Made by a program: the position numbers and the translations under genes
The notes under the pieces: generated by a model
Told to the model about the DNA's origin: nothing
What the model saw: only the letters and a program-made list of their open reading frames with translations
The model's database searches: none
In this document: one piece after another, positions 16,007 to 28,887 of the stretch
Layout of the letters: the number at the start of each line of letters is the position of its first letter
Position numbering within the stretch: the stretch's first letter is position 1
NCBI GenBank assembly: GCA_945882315.1
Contig: CAMCWB010000030.1
Location: 1-44,376 of the forward strand
DNA from: Bauldia litoralis
Lineage (GTDB): Bacteria; Pseudomonadota; Alphaproteobacteria; Rhizobiales; Kaistiaceae
Direction of reading: 5' to 3'
Length of the DNA stretch: 44,376 bases

Positions 16007-16951
16007 TCACGCCCGCGGATGGGCCTTGTCGTAGGCCTCCATCAGGCGGGCCGAATCGACGCCGGTATAGATCTGGGTCGTCGACAGGCTGGCATGGCCG
16101 AGAAGCTCCTGGATGGTGCGGAGATCGCCACCGCTCGACAGGAGATGGGTGGCGAAGGAATGGCGGAGCGCGTGCGGCGTGGCGGTGTCGGGCAGGCCGA
16201 GGGCGCCGCGGAGCTTCGCCATGGCGCGCTGGACGATGCGCGGATTGAGCCGCTCGCCGCGGAAGCCGAGGAAGAGCGTCCCGTCCGGCCCGGGATTGTA
16301 GGGGCAGAGCTTCAGATACTCGGCGATGCCCTGCGCGACGACCGGCAGGACCGGGACGACGCGTTCTTTGCCGCCCTTGCCGGTGACGCGGAGCATGCCG
16401 CCGTCGAGCGCCGGCGCGTCGCCGCGCGCCAGGCCGAGGGCTTCCGAGATACGGAGACCCGAGCCATAGAGGAGGGCGAGAATCGCGGCGTTCCGCGTCG
16501 CTACCCAGGGCTCCTCGTCGAGCGATTCCTCGACCGACACGACCCTGAGCGCGCTTTCCTTCTGAAGCGGCTTCGGCAGCGATCGCTTCTGGCGGGGCGC
16601 GCGGATGGCCCGGAAGGCGGCGCCGTCCGCTTGGTTCTCCTTCTCGAGGAAACGGATCAGCGAGCGGATGCCGGCGAGGCCGCGGGCAAGCGTTCGCGAG
16701 CCGGCGCCGTCATTGCGGCGCGAGGCCATGAAGGCGCGGATATCGGTGATCTTGACTCCGGCCAGATCGGCCAGCGTCGGCGGCCCGGCGAAATGCGCGG
16801 TCAGGAAGCGCAGGAACTGCTCGACGTCGCGATCATAGGCCTCGACGGTTTTGGCCGCGAGCCGGCGCTCGCCGGCAAGATGCCGCCGCCAGCGCATGAT
16901 CGCATCGGCCGCGTCCGGCGCGGCGATGATCAGGATCGTCTCGTTATGCAT
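16007..16951 (-). CDS. xerC: Tyrosine recombinase XerC
   Basis: XerC, with XerD, resolves chromosome dimers at dif near the division septum. Counting from MHNETIL, the full set of catalytic residues is present: Arg167 (SGLRISEAL), Lys192 (VTGKGGKER), His260 and Arg263 (HALRHSFATH), His286 (LLGHASLS) and nucleophile Tyr295 (TQIYTGVD). An N-terminal SAM-like DNA-binding domain precedes them. A start four codons earlier (16963) is possible, but GGAG sits six bases before the ATG at 16951. Location near priA, as in other rhizobia, supports the housekeeping recombinase rather than a phage enzyme. Confidence 0.92.
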   Translation of the reverse strand: MHNETILIIAAPDAADAIMRWRRHLAGERRLAAKTVEAYDRDVEQFLRFLTAHFAGPPTLADLAGVKITDIRAFMASRRNDGAGSRTLARGLAGIRSLIRFLEKENQADGAAFRAIRAPRQKRSLPKPLQKESALRVVSVEESLDEEPWVATRNAAILALLYGSGLRISEALGLARGDAPALDGGMLRVTGKGGKERVVPVLPVVAQGIAEYLKLCPYNPGPDGTLFLGFRGERLNPRIVQRAMAKLRGALGLPDTATPHALRHSFATHLLSSGGDLRTIQELLGHASLSTTQIYTGVDSARLMEAYDKAHPRA

Positions 16952-17042
16952 CGCGATCTCCATCCGGCGCCGGCGCGGTTAAGGCCGGGTTAATGCCGGC
17001 GGCTGTCTACTCGGCGCCCGGCAACGGAGCGCCGATTCGCCC

Positions 17043-17468
17043 ATGCGCCTCATCCATTTCGAACCTCTCGGCCAGCCGCTGGCGCTGCGCGCCGTCTTCC
17101 TCCGGCGTCTCGGCTTCAATGTCCTGGCCGCCCTGGCGGTGATCCTGGTTTCGCTGTTCGTCGGCATGCTCATCTACCGCCTCGCCGCCGGCATGGACTG
17201 GATCGATTCCTTCCTCAACGCCTCGATGATCCTCTCCGGCATGGGACCGCTGGGGGAACTCCAAACCGACTGGGCCAAATTTCTGGCCGGCATCTACGCG
17301 CTCTATTCGGGCCTGCTCCTGATCGGCGTTTCCGGCCTGGTGCTTGCCCCGGTCTTCCACCGGGTGCTGCATGGCCTGCATGTCCCCGACGAGGACGACG
17401 AGGACGACGAGGAGGACGAGGCGGCGACCAAACCGAAGCCAAAGGCGCGAACCCGCAAGGCGCGCTAG
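17043..17468 (+). CDS. Pore-like membrane protein related to two-helix ion channels, atypical filter
   Basis: The 141-residue protein has two or three membrane helices: about 28-48 (LAALAVILVSLFVGMLIYRLA) and about 80-103 (FLAGIYALYSGLLLIGVSGLVLAP). Between them is a re-entrant-like segment, WIDSFLNASMILSGMGPLG. That helix-pore-helix layout is that of K+ channels, but GMGP stands where TVGYGD would be. The tail is a run of Asp/Glu (DEDDEDDEEDE) and then Lys/Arg-rich. Channel activity is inference; the filter argues against ordinary K+ selectivity. It is divergent from xerC and 73 bases ahead of the acyl-CoA dehydrogenase. Confidence 0.75.
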   Translation: MRLIHFEPLGQPLALRAVFLRRLGFNVLAALAVILVSLFVGMLIYRLAAGMDWIDSFLNASMILSGMGPLGELQTDWAKFLAGIYALYSGLLLIGVSGLVLAPVFHRVLHGLHVPDEDDEDDEEDEAATKPKPKARTRKAR

Positions 17469-17541
17469 GCTCTTGCGTGAATCCACCGCTTCCCGTCATC
17501 CTTGCTACGGCGCTCGCGCCCAATAAGAAAGGACGGGAAGG

Positions 17542-18735
17542 ATGGATTTCTCACTCAGCGAAGAGCAACGCGAGCTGCAGGCCGTGGCGCGCGGGTTCGC
17601 CCGCGAGCGGGTGCGGCCGCGCAGCCGGGAGCTCGACCGGCTTGCCGATCCCGCGACGGCCTGGCCGGCCGACCTCTTCCGCGAGGCCTCGAAGCTCGGG
17701 CTGCGAACTTTCAAGCTGCCGCGCGAGTTTGGCGGGCGCGGCGCCGATACGCTGACCGAGCTGATCGTGCTGGAAGAACTCTGCACCGGTGACGTCGCCT
17801 TCGGCTCCAGCCTTGCCCATCCCTGGCGCGAGGGGCTGATGCTGGCGCTCGCCACGACCGACGCGCAGCGCGAGCGTTTCCTGAAGCCCTATCTCGCCAA
17901 TGACGACGCGATGACATCGCTCGGCATCACCGAGCCGCATGCCGGCAGCGACAATGCCTCCGGTTTCGACGCGGAGCTTTCAGCCGGGCCGCAAACCAGC
18001 GCCATCCTCGACGGCGACCATTGGGTGCTGAACGGACGGAAGATCTTCATCACCGCCGGCAATGTCGCGACATTCATGCTGGTCATGGCGCGCACCGATC
18101 CGTCGGTGCCGTGGCGGCGCGGCGTCTCCTTCTTCATCGTGCCGACCGACACGCAAGGCTATCGCTGCATCCGCGTCATGGACAAGCTCGGCCTGCGTCC
18201 AAATCCGAACACCGAAGTGGTCTTCGAGAATTGCCGCATTCCCGCCGACAATCTTCTCGGCCCGCTGAATGGCGGTCTCGCGCTGCTCGCCAGATACGGC
18301 ATGGGCTCCAAGGTGAAGGAAGGCGTCAAATCGCTCGGCGCGGCGCGCGCCGCCTTCGAGGAAGCCGTCGCCTTCGCGAAGACCCGCGTCCAGGGCGGCA
18401 AGAAGATCATCGAGCATCAGTCGATCCGTCATCGCCTCGTCGAGATGGCCGGCGATATCGAGATGTGCCGCTCGCTCTGCTGGCGGGCCGGCTGGTCCTG
18501 CGACCACGATCCTTCCGGCGGCCTCAAGCTGCAGACCATGGCCAAGACCAAGACTTGCGAGATGGCGGCGAAGGTGACGGTGCAGGCGCTGGAGATCTTC
18601 GGCGGCTATGGCGTGCTGAAGGAAAATCCCGTCGAGAAATTCGTTCGCGACGCGGTCACCATGCTGCACACGACCGGCGGCAGCGATGCGCTTCGCGACG
18701 GCCTCGCCGACCTTCTCTTCCCCGTGCCGTCATGA
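17542..18735 (+). CDS. Acyl-CoA dehydrogenase
   Basis: The 397-residue flavoprotein belongs to the acyl-CoA dehydrogenase family, which introduces a trans double bond next to the thioester carbonyl of acyl-CoAs and passes electrons to ETF. The three parts are visible: an N-terminal helical domain (about 1-125); a middle beta domain starting SLGITEPHAGSDNA and ending GLRPNPNTEVVFENCRIP; and a C-terminal helical domain with QALEIFGGYGVLKENPVEKFVRD. Chain length and branched or straight substrate cannot be told. AAGGACGGGAAGG precedes the ATG. Its stop overlaps the CapA gene by four bases (ATGA), so the two are coupled. Confidence 0.93.
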   Translation: MDFSLSEEQRELQAVARGFARERVRPRSRELDRLADPATAWPADLFREASKLGLRTFKLPREFGGRGADTLTELIVLEELCTGDVAFGSSLAHPWREGLMLALATTDAQRERFLKPYLANDDAMTSLGITEPHAGSDNASGFDAELSAGPQTSAILDGDHWVLNGRKIFITAGNVATFMLVMARTDPSVPWRRGVSFFIVPTDTQGYRCIRVMDKLGLRPNPNTEVVFENCRIPADNLLGPLNGGLALLARYGMGSKVKEGVKSLGAARAAFEEAVAFAKTRVQGGKKIIEHQSIRHRLVEMAGDIEMCRSLCWRAGWSCDHDPSGGLKLQTMAKTKTCEMAAKVTVQALEIFGGYGVLKENPVEKFVRDAVTMLHTTGGSDALRDGLADLLFPVPS

Positions 18736-19763
18736 GCGTCAGGCTGCTCTTCGGCGGCGACGTCGCGATCCTCCGCGATGCGCCGGAGAATCCCTTCGGC
18801 GATCTGACGACGCATATCCGCAACGCCGATCTCGCCATCGCCAATCTCGAATTCGCGCTGTCGGATCGCGGCACGGCCCTACGCGGCAAGATCTATCCGC
18901 ATAAAAGCCCGGCTTCGGTTCTGGCCTCGCTCAAGGACGCCGGCTTCAACGCCTTCAACCTCGCTAACAACCATCTCCTCGACTATGGCGAGGAGCCGCT
19001 GCTCGACACGCTCGATGCGCTGGACGGCGCCGGCATCTTGCGCTTCGGCGCCGGCCGCAGCCTCGCCGAGGCGGAAGCGCCGGTGATCGTCGAGCACGGC
19101 GGCCTCCGCATCGGACTTCTCGGCGTGACGACGACACTGCCGACCGGCTTCGCCGCCACCGCCGAGCAGCCCGGCGTCAATCCGCTCCGCGTCGCGACCG
19201 CCTGGCGGGCGGCAGTGAGCCTCATCGAATATCCGGGCACGGCACCGGTCATCGAGACGAACCCGGTCGCGGAAGATCTCGAGCGGCTGGTGTCATCGAT
19301 CGAGAAGCTCAAGGTCCGCACCGACCTCGTCCTCGTCTATGTCCATTGGGGCACGTCGATGACCGAGCGCGTCCACGACTTCCAGCGCAAGATTGCCGAA
19401 GCGGCGATCGAGGCCGGCGCGTCGGCGGTGTTCGGCGGCCATCAGCACGTCGTCTCGGGCGTCGAATTCATCAAGGGCCGGCCGGTGATCCACGGGCTCG
19501 GCAACCTCGTCTTCGATTTCGAAGCGCCCTTCTTCACCGACGCGACGCGGCGGACGCTGGTCTTCACCGCCGAACTGACCCGCGATGGCCTCACCGACTG
19601 CCGCCTCATCCCGTGCCGCACCGGCGTCAACGCACCAGTCGAGATCCTGACCTCGCTGGTCGGCGAAGGCGCCCAGATCGCCGACACTGTTCGCCGTCTG
19701 TCGGAGCCCTTCGGGACGAAAGTGACGGCTGGGGCGCGGGGGATTTCGATCGGGCCGGGTTAG
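18732..19763 (+). CDS. CapA-family metallophosphoesterase-like protein
   Basis: The 343-residue protein shows the CapA/PgsA pattern: FGGDVAI near the start, IANLEFAL, NLANNHLLDYGEEPLL, VYVHWGTSM and GGHQHVVSGVEFIKGRPVIHGLGNLVFD. These supply the metal-binding Asp, Asn and His residues of the calcineurin-like fold. CapA proteins are linked to poly-gamma-glutamate capsule export, but many stand-alone copies have no known substrate. There is no signal peptide, so it is probably cytoplasmic. The ATG overlaps the acyl-CoA dehydrogenase stop. The frame is open upstream, but homology starts here. Confidence 0.88.
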   Translation: MSVRLLFGGDVAILRDAPENPFGDLTTHIRNADLAIANLEFALSDRGTALRGKIYPHKSPASVLASLKDAGFNAFNLANNHLLDYGEEPLLDTLDALDGAGILRFGAGRSLAEAEAPVIVEHGGLRIGLLGVTTTLPTGFAATAEQPGVNPLRVATAWRAAVSLIEYPGTAPVIETNPVAEDLERLVSSIEKLKVRTDLVLVYVHWGTSMTERVHDFQRKIAEAAIEAGASAVFGGHQHVVSGVEFIKGRPVIHGLGNLVFDFEAPFFTDATRRTLVFTAELTRDGLTDCRLIPCRTGVNAPVEILTSLVGEGAQIADTVRRLSEPFGTKVTAGARGISIGPG

Positions 19764-19783
19764 AGGTTGGCCCTATGGGGCCG

Positions 19784-19951
19784 CCTCGTCCTTCGAGGCT
19801 CGCTTCGCTCGTTCCTCAGGATGAGGCGGAACTGACGCTGTCGGGGCGAATACTGAAAACGGAGTTGCTTCTCGATCCTCATCCTGAGGTGCGAGGGCCA
19901 CAAGAGATCGAGTCCGGGAAGGAAGAAAATCCCGAGCCTCGAAGGACGAGG
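19784..19951. repeat. Pair of inverted REP-like intergenic repeats
   Basis: The gap between the CapA gene and the transaldolase gene holds two inverted copies of a GC-rich palindromic repeat. The 19-bp outer arms (19784-19802 and 19933-19951) are exact reverse complements, as are the 13-bp inner arms (19814-19826 and 19877-19889). The units resemble the REP/BIME-type repeats common between genes in rhizobia, with a CTCATCCTGAGG core and GCCTCGAAGGACGAGG. Between convergent genes they could act as a two-way transcription barrier. Confidence 0.75.
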
Positions 19952-19994
19952 ATCGAGCCGAGGCGCTGTTTGCGCCAAGGCTCAACAAAGGCTC

Positions 19995-20651
19995 CTACGA
20001 AATCGTCTGCCCCGTCTTCTTCCAGTCGGCGAGGAAGGCCTCCAGGCCCTTGTCGGTGAGCGGGTGCTTGACGAGGCTCTTGATGACGGCAGCCGGGATC
20101 GTCGCGACGTCGGCGCCGGCGAGGGCAGCTTCCTTGACGTGGTTCTGGGTGCGGATCGAGGCGGCGAGGATCTCGGTGGTGAGGTTCGGGTAGTTGTCGT
20201 AGATCGTCCGGATCTCGTGGATCAACTCCATGCCGTCGAGGCCGATATCGTCGAGGCGACCGATGAAGGGCGAAATGAAGGTAGCGCCGGCCTTGGCGGC
20301 GAGCAGCGCCTGCGCCGCCGTGAAGCAAAGCGTGACATTGACCATGTGGCCGCGCTGCGACAGCGCCCGGCAGGCCTTGAGGCCGTCCCAGGTGAGCGGC
20401 ACCTTCACGGCGACATTCTTGGCAATGGCCGCGAGCTTGGTGCCCTCGTTCATCATGCCGTCGAAATCGGTGGCGGCGACCTCGGCCGAAACCGGACCTT
20501 CGACGATCGCGCAGATTTCCGCGATGACTTCCTTGATCGGCCGGCCGGACTTGGCGATCAGAGACGGGTTGGTGGTGACGCCATCGAGGAGGCCGGTCTC
20601 GGCCAGTTCCCGGATCTCGGCGACGTCGGCCGTATCGACGAAGAATTTCAT
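19995..20651 (-). CDS. Small transaldolase / fructose-6-phosphate aldolase-like protein
   Basis: The 218-residue protein belongs to the short class of transaldolases (TalC/FSA type). It begins [31 protein letters not shown]; the Schiff-base lysine is Lys83 in [12 protein letters not shown], and the end of the barrel contains [11 protein letters not shown]. Members transfer a dihydroxyacetone unit between sugar phosphates in the pentose-phosphate pathway, or cleave fructose 6-phosphate; transaldolase is the commoner activity in this group. It is divergent from priA, with a 109-base gap. Confidence 0.92.
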   Translation of the reverse strand: MKFFVDTADVAEIRELAETGLLDGVTTNPSLIAKSGRPIKEVIAEICAIVEGPVSAEVAATDFDGMMNEGTKLAAIAKNVAVKVPLTWDGLKACRALSQRGHMVNVTLCFTAAQALLAAKAGATFISPFIGRLDDIGLDGMELIHEIRTIYDNYPNLTTEILAASIRTQNHVKEAALAGADVATIPAAVIKSLVKHPLTDKGLEAFLADWKKTGQTIS

Positions 20652-20760
20652 GGCGATTTCCTCTTGCGGCCGAACGGGACTCCGTGGCCGGTTCCGGGCT
20701 TCCCTTTAGCCGAAACCGGGCCCATCGTCAGCCGTTTTCGGGCAAAAGGATTCGGCCGAC

Positions 20761-22935
20761 GTGGCGGGCGACAGAGTCATTTCCGTCATGGTGCCGGTCG
20801 CTGTGGAAGCTCCCTATACATATAGGGCGCCCGCCGAATTCGACCTCCGGCCGGGCGACATTGTCGCGGTGCCGCTGGGGCCCCGCGACGTGATCGGCGT
20901 CGTCTGGGATGATCCGCCGGACCCGACCATCGGCCATAACCGGCTGCGGCCCGTCGCCGCGAAATATGACGCGCCGCCGGTGCCCGAAGCCGTCCGCCGC
21001 TTCGTCGACTGGGTGGCGAACTACACCCTCGCCCAGCGCGGCATGGTGCTGCGCATGGTCCTGCGGGCGCCGGGCGGGCTGGCGCCCGAAAACCCGATTG
21101 CCGGCGTGCGCCGGGCCGGGGCCGATCCGGAGCGCATGACGGCGGCGCGGAAGCGCGTCCTCGATCTCCTCGACGGCGACCTTGCCTGGTCGAAATCCGG
21201 CTTGGCCGCCGCCGCCGGGGTCTCGTCGAGCGTCGTTCAGGGCCTCGTCGATGGCGGCGTGCTGGAGCTGATTGAAATCCCGGCTAGGCCGGCAGCGTTG
21301 CCGCCTGATCCCGATTTTGCCGAAACGGTTCTCAATATCGAGCAGGCGGAAGCGGCCGATCATCTCCGCAAGGCGGTTGAGGCCAATGCCTATTCCGTGA
21401 CGCTGCTCGACGGCGTCACCGGCTCCGGCAAGACGGAAGTCTATCTCGAAGCCGTTGCGGCGGCGCTGAAGGCGGGCAAGCAGGCGCTGGTGCTGGTGCC
21501 GGAGATCGGCCTCACCACGGATTTCCTCGACCGGTTCGCGCTCCGCTTCGGCTGCCGGCCGGCGGAGTGGCATTCCGAGGTGCCGCCACGCATGCGCGAG
21601 AAGGTCTGGCGGGGTGTGGCGACCGGCGAGGTCCGGGTCGTGGCCGGTGCCCGCTCCTCGCTGTTCCTGCCCTTCGCCGAGCTCGGGCTGATCGTCGTCG
21701 ATGAGGAGCACGACCTCGCCTACAAGCAGGAGGACCGGGTCTTCTACAACGCCCGCGACATGGCGGTGGTGCGCGGCCATCTTGCCGGCTTCCCGGTGGT
21801 ACTGTCCTCGGCGACGCCCTCGGTCGAATCGCGGGTCAATGCCGATGCCGGCCGCTACCGCCGGATCGTGCTCACCGATCGCTACCGCGCCGCGAAGCTG
21901 CCGGAAATCACGGCGATCGGCATGCGCGGCAACCCGCCCGAGCGCGGCCGCTTCATCGCGCCGGGGCTGGTCGCGGCGATCGGCGAGACGCTCGCCGCCA
22001 AGGAGCAGGCGCTTCTCTTCCTGAATCGGCGCGGCTATGCGCCGCTGACGCTCTGCCGGCACTGCGGCCATCGCTTCCATTGCCCGAATTGCTCGACCTG
22101 GCTGGTCGAGCATCGCTTCCGCGGCATCCTGATGTGCCACCATTGCGGCCATACCGAACCGCGGCCGGAGGCCTGCCCGGCCTGCGGCGAGGAAAACAGC
22201 CTGGTCGCCTGCGGGCCGGGTGTCGAGCGGCTCGGCGAGGAGGTGCGCGAGCGCTTCCCCGAAGCGCGGGTCATCGTCATGTCGAGCGACATCCTCGGCG
22301 GGGTGAAGCGGCTACGGATGGAACTCCAGTCGATCGCCAAGGGCGAGGTCGACATCGTCATCGGCACGCAGCTCGTCGCCAAAGGCCATAATTTCCCGCT
22401 CCTGACCCTGGTCGGCGTGGTCGACGGCGATCTCGGCCTGGCGCGGGGCGACATGCGGGCCGCCGAGAGGACCTTCCAGCTCCTCAGCCAGGTCACCGGC
22501 CGGGCGGGCCGGTCGGGCGGCGCCAGCCGGGCCTTTCTCCAGACCTTCGCCCCCGAGCATCCGGTGATGCGGGCGATTGTCGCGGGGGACCGCGAAGCCT
22601 TCTATTCGCGGGAGATCGCCGAGCGCCGCGATGCGCAACTGCCGCCTTTCGGCCGGCTCGCCGGCATCGTCGTTTCCGGCCCCGACCGGCCCTCGGCGCA
22701 ATCCTACGCGAACGCCTTCCGCCGCGCCGCGCCGGAGCGGCCGGATATCGCCGTGCTTGGCCCGGCCGAAGCGCCGCTTGCTGTTATCCGCGGGCGCAGC
22801 CGCTTCCGCCTCCTCGTGCAGGCGCCGCGCAGCGCCGATCTCCAGTCATGGCTTCGCGCCTGGCTGGCGGCGGCGCCGGCACCGCGCGGTGGCGTGCGCG
22901 TGCAGGTCGACGTCGATCCGCAGAGCTTCCTCTGA
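20761..22935 (+). CDS. priA: Primosomal protein N' (replication restart helicase)
   Basis: PriA binds stalled replication forks and reloads the replicative helicase. The 724-residue protein has an N-terminal 3'-DNA-binding domain (from about residue 8), Walker A GVTGSGKT at 218-225, and DEEH helicase motif II at 314-317. A Cys-rich zinc module starts at CRHCGHRFHCPNC and continues through MCHHCGH to CPACG. The C-terminal helicase and CTD follow. The start is a GTG at 20761 with AAGGA about 11 bases upstream; an ATG at 20788 is a possible shorter start. It lies upstream of the atp operon, as in related genomes. Confidence 0.94.
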   Translation: MAGDRVISVMVPVAVEAPYTYRAPAEFDLRPGDIVAVPLGPRDVIGVVWDDPPDPTIGHNRLRPVAAKYDAPPVPEAVRRFVDWVANYTLAQRGMVLRMVLRAPGGLAPENPIAGVRRAGADPERMTAARKRVLDLLDGDLAWSKSGLAAAAGVSSSVVQGLVDGGVLELIEIPARPAALPPDPDFAETVLNIEQAEAADHLRKAVEANAYSVTLLDGVTGSGKTEVYLEAVAAALKAGKQALVLVPEIGLTTDFLDRFALRFGCRPAEWHSEVPPRMREKVWRGVATGEVRVVAGARSSLFLPFAELGLIVVDEEHDLAYKQEDRVFYNARDMAVVRGHLAGFPVVLSSATPSVESRVNADAGRYRRIVLTDRYRAAKLPEITAIGMRGNPPERGRFIAPGLVAAIGETLAAKEQALLFLNRRGYAPLTLCRHCGHRFHCPNCSTWLVEHRFRGILMCHHCGHTEPRPEACPACGEENSLVACGPGVERLGEEVRERFPEARVIVMSSDILGGVKRLRMELQSIAKGEVDIVIGTQLVAKGHNFPLLTLVGVVDGDLGLARGDMRAAERTFQLLSQVTGRAGRSGGASRAFLQTFAPEHPVMRAIVAGDREAFYSREIAERRDAQLPPFGRLAGIVVSGPDRPSAQSYANAFRRAAPERPDIAVLGPAEAPLAVIRGRSRFRLLVQAPRSADLQSWLRAWLAAAPAPRGGVRVQVDVDPQSFL

Positions 22936-22974
22936 AACGTACCAAAAGCCGCAGAAACGAGGCCGTCCGCCGTA

Positions 22975-23003
22975 TTGCCCTCCCACAATCGCTGTGTTAT
23001 CCA
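22975..23003 (+). promoter_or_regulatory. Candidate promoter of the atp operon
   Basis: TTGCCC (22975-22980) and TATCCA (22998-23003) have the ideal 17-base spacing, about 135 bases before atpH, in the only long gap between priA and the operon. The long leader could carry regulation. The -10 is imperfect. Confidence 0.42.
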
Positions 23004-23136
23004 ACCGGCGAATTTCGGGGCGGGGCCGGTCTGCATTCGTTGCGGCGGGCCCTCGAAAGACAATCCGTTCAAGGCCTTAGAATTCGGGCCGAGCCACATC
23101 CGGGGCTTGGACCGCGCGTCGGAGAACTGGGATCAG

Positions 23137-25226
<2,090 letters not shown>

Positions 25227-25258
25227 GGCGATTTTCGGGAACAGGTGACTAGCCGGCC

Positions 25259-27608
<2,350 letters not shown>

Positions 27609-27629
27609 CGTATCCGACAGGAGGCTCCC

Positions 27630-27872
27630 ATGAACGGCAAGGTCATCTTCCTGCTCGGGGGCCTCATCATCGGCGCGCTGGTCGGCTATGTGACCCGCCC
27701 CGAATCGGCCGAGATCACGCTCGGGCCGCTTTCGATCGAGGTCCAGGGCGACCGGGCGGCACGAGGCGACGGGCCGCTGACCAGCGGCCAGTGGCAGCAT
27801 ATGGCGATCTTCACGGCGATCGGCGGGATCATCGGGCTTGGCGCCGGGCTCGCTACAGGCCGGCGGGCCTGA
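27630..27872 (+). CDS. Small two-helix membrane protein inside the atp operon, function unknown
   Basis: This 80-residue product has two hydrophobic helices rich in small residues: about 4-22 (KVIFLLGGLIIGALVGYVT) and about 59-77 (AIFTAIGGIIGLGAGLATG), with GxxxG-like spacing suited to helix packing. A polar stretch of about 35 residues links them (EITLGPLSIEVQGDRA). GACAGGAGG lies seven bases before the ATG. It lies 21 bases after atpD and about 75 before atpC, where rhizobial operons normally have no gene. It could help assembly or regulation of ATP synthase, but that is only position-based. I do not recognise a family. Confidence 0.8.
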   Translation: MNGKVIFLLGGLIIGALVGYVTRPESAEITLGPLSIEVQGDRAARGDGPLTSGQWQHMAIFTAIGGIIGLGAGLATGRRA

Positions 27873-27888
27873 GAGACTTTTTATTTTC

Positions 27889-27932
27889 GCAATGTCGAAC
27901 GGAAAACCGGTTTCCATTTTTCCTGACATTGC
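27889..27932 (+). promoter_or_regulatory. Structured spacer ahead of atpC
   Basis: GCAATGTC (27889-27896) and GACATTGC (27925-27932) form a perfect 8-bp outer stem. Inside, GGAAA and TTTCC pair around an AACCGGTT palindrome, with a run of five T after it. The atpC ribosome binding site comes directly after the outer arm. It may set atpC dosage, be a processing or pausing site, or derive from a rhizobial intergenic repeat with an AAACCGGTTTCC core. Confidence 0.55.
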
Positions 27933-27946
27933 TTGAGGAACGGGAC

Positions 27947-28372
27947 ATGGCCGAAGCGTTTCAATTCGAACTGGTCGCGCCTGAGCGGCTGCTGATGTCG
28001 GAAACCGTCGACCAGGTCGTCGTGCCGGGCTCGGAAGGCTATTTCACGGTGCTGAAGGGCCATGCGCCTTTCATGTCGACGATGCGGCCGGGCGTGGTGG
28101 ACGTAACGCCGGCCGGCGGTGGTGCTGCTCAGCGCATCTTCGTGCGCGGCGGCTTCGCCGATGTCAGCAATGAAGGCCTGACGATCCTCGCCGAGCAGGC
28201 GATCCCGCTCGCCGAGATCGACGGCGAGACGCTCGCCCGCGAAGTGAAGAACGCGGAAGAAGACGTTGCCGACGCCAAGGACGGCGCCACCAAGGATGCC
28301 GCCGAACTCCGCCTCAATCAGCTCAAGGAAGTTCAGGCCGCGGTTTCGGGCGAGCGCTCGTCGGCTCACTAG
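27947..28372 (+). CDS. atpC: ATP synthase F1 subunit epsilon
   Basis: Epsilon is part of the rotor and inhibits ATP hydrolysis. The product is 141 residues: an N-terminal beta-sandwich (about 1-88, starting [15 protein letters not shown] and containing [15 protein letters not shown]) and a C-terminal helical part rich in Ala, Glu and Lys. TTGAGGAACGGG precedes the ATG at 27947; the frame is open further upstream inside the previous gene but without homology. Its stop overlaps the convergent rppH stop by two bases, with no terminator visible. Confidence 0.95.
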   Translation: MAEAFQFELVAPERLLMSETVDQVVVPGSEGYFTVLKGHAPFMSTMRPGVVDVTPAGGGAAQRIFVRGGFADVSNEGLTILAEQAIPLAEIDGETLAREVKNAEEDVADAKDGATKDAAELRLNQLKEVQAAVSGERSSAH

Positions 28373-28887
28373 GCCTTGTTCGGGATATCCCGGAAGGCCG
28401 CGACGACGTCCTCATAGACGGCCCGCTTGAAGGGCACGATCAGCCCGGGCAGGCGCTCGAGCTTCTCCCAGCGCCAGGATGAGAATTCCGCCTTGTGCTT
28501 GCCGCCGCCGGGGTGGAGCACGTCGATCTCGCTATCCTTGCCCTCGAAGCGCAGCGCGAACCATTTCTGCTTCTGGCCGCGATAGCGCCCTTTCCAGGAT
28601 TTGCCGACCAGATCCGTGGGCAGGTCGTAGGTCAGCCAGCCCGGTGCTTCCCGGATCAGGCTCGCCTTGTCGATCGAGGTCTCCTCGTAAAGCTCACGAA
28701 GTGCGCCGGCATAGGGATCCTCGCCCTCGTCGAGGCCACCCTGCGGCATCTGCCACCAATGGCCTTCACCCTCACCCTCGGCGTCCTTGTCGGAGCGGTT
28801 GCCGGTCCAGACGAGACCGTCGCGGTTGAACAGCGCGATGCCGACGCAGGGCCGGTAGGGCAGGCGCTCGATGTCTTTCTGCTTCAT
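28369..28887 (-). CDS. rppH: RNA pyrophosphohydrolase
   Basis: RppH removes pyrophosphate from the 5' end of mRNAs, opening them to RNase E decay. The 172-residue protein has the Nudix box at about 50-72 ([10 protein letters not shown] then RELYEETSI), with catalytic glutamates in REL-EE. The N-terminus [19 protein letters not shown] and the WYDLP-like segment LTYDLPTDL are typical of RppH. The start at 28887 overlaps the stop of the upstream deacetylase gene by four bases. It is the last gene of a long minus-strand series. Confidence 0.95.
   Translation of the reverse strand: MKQKDIERLPYRPCVGIALFNRDGLVWTGNRSDKDAEGEGEGHWWQMPQGGLDEGEDPYAGALRELYEETSIDKASLIREAPGWLTYDLPTDLVGKSWKGRYRGQKQKWFALRFEGKDSEIDVLHPGGGKHKAEFSSWRWEKLERLPGLIVPFKRAVYEDVVAAFRDIPNKA

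Noticed and set aside
22975-23136. Upstream extension of atpH
   Set aside because: It covers the likely promoter and leader; the GTG at 23137 gives the standard 186-residue delta subunit.
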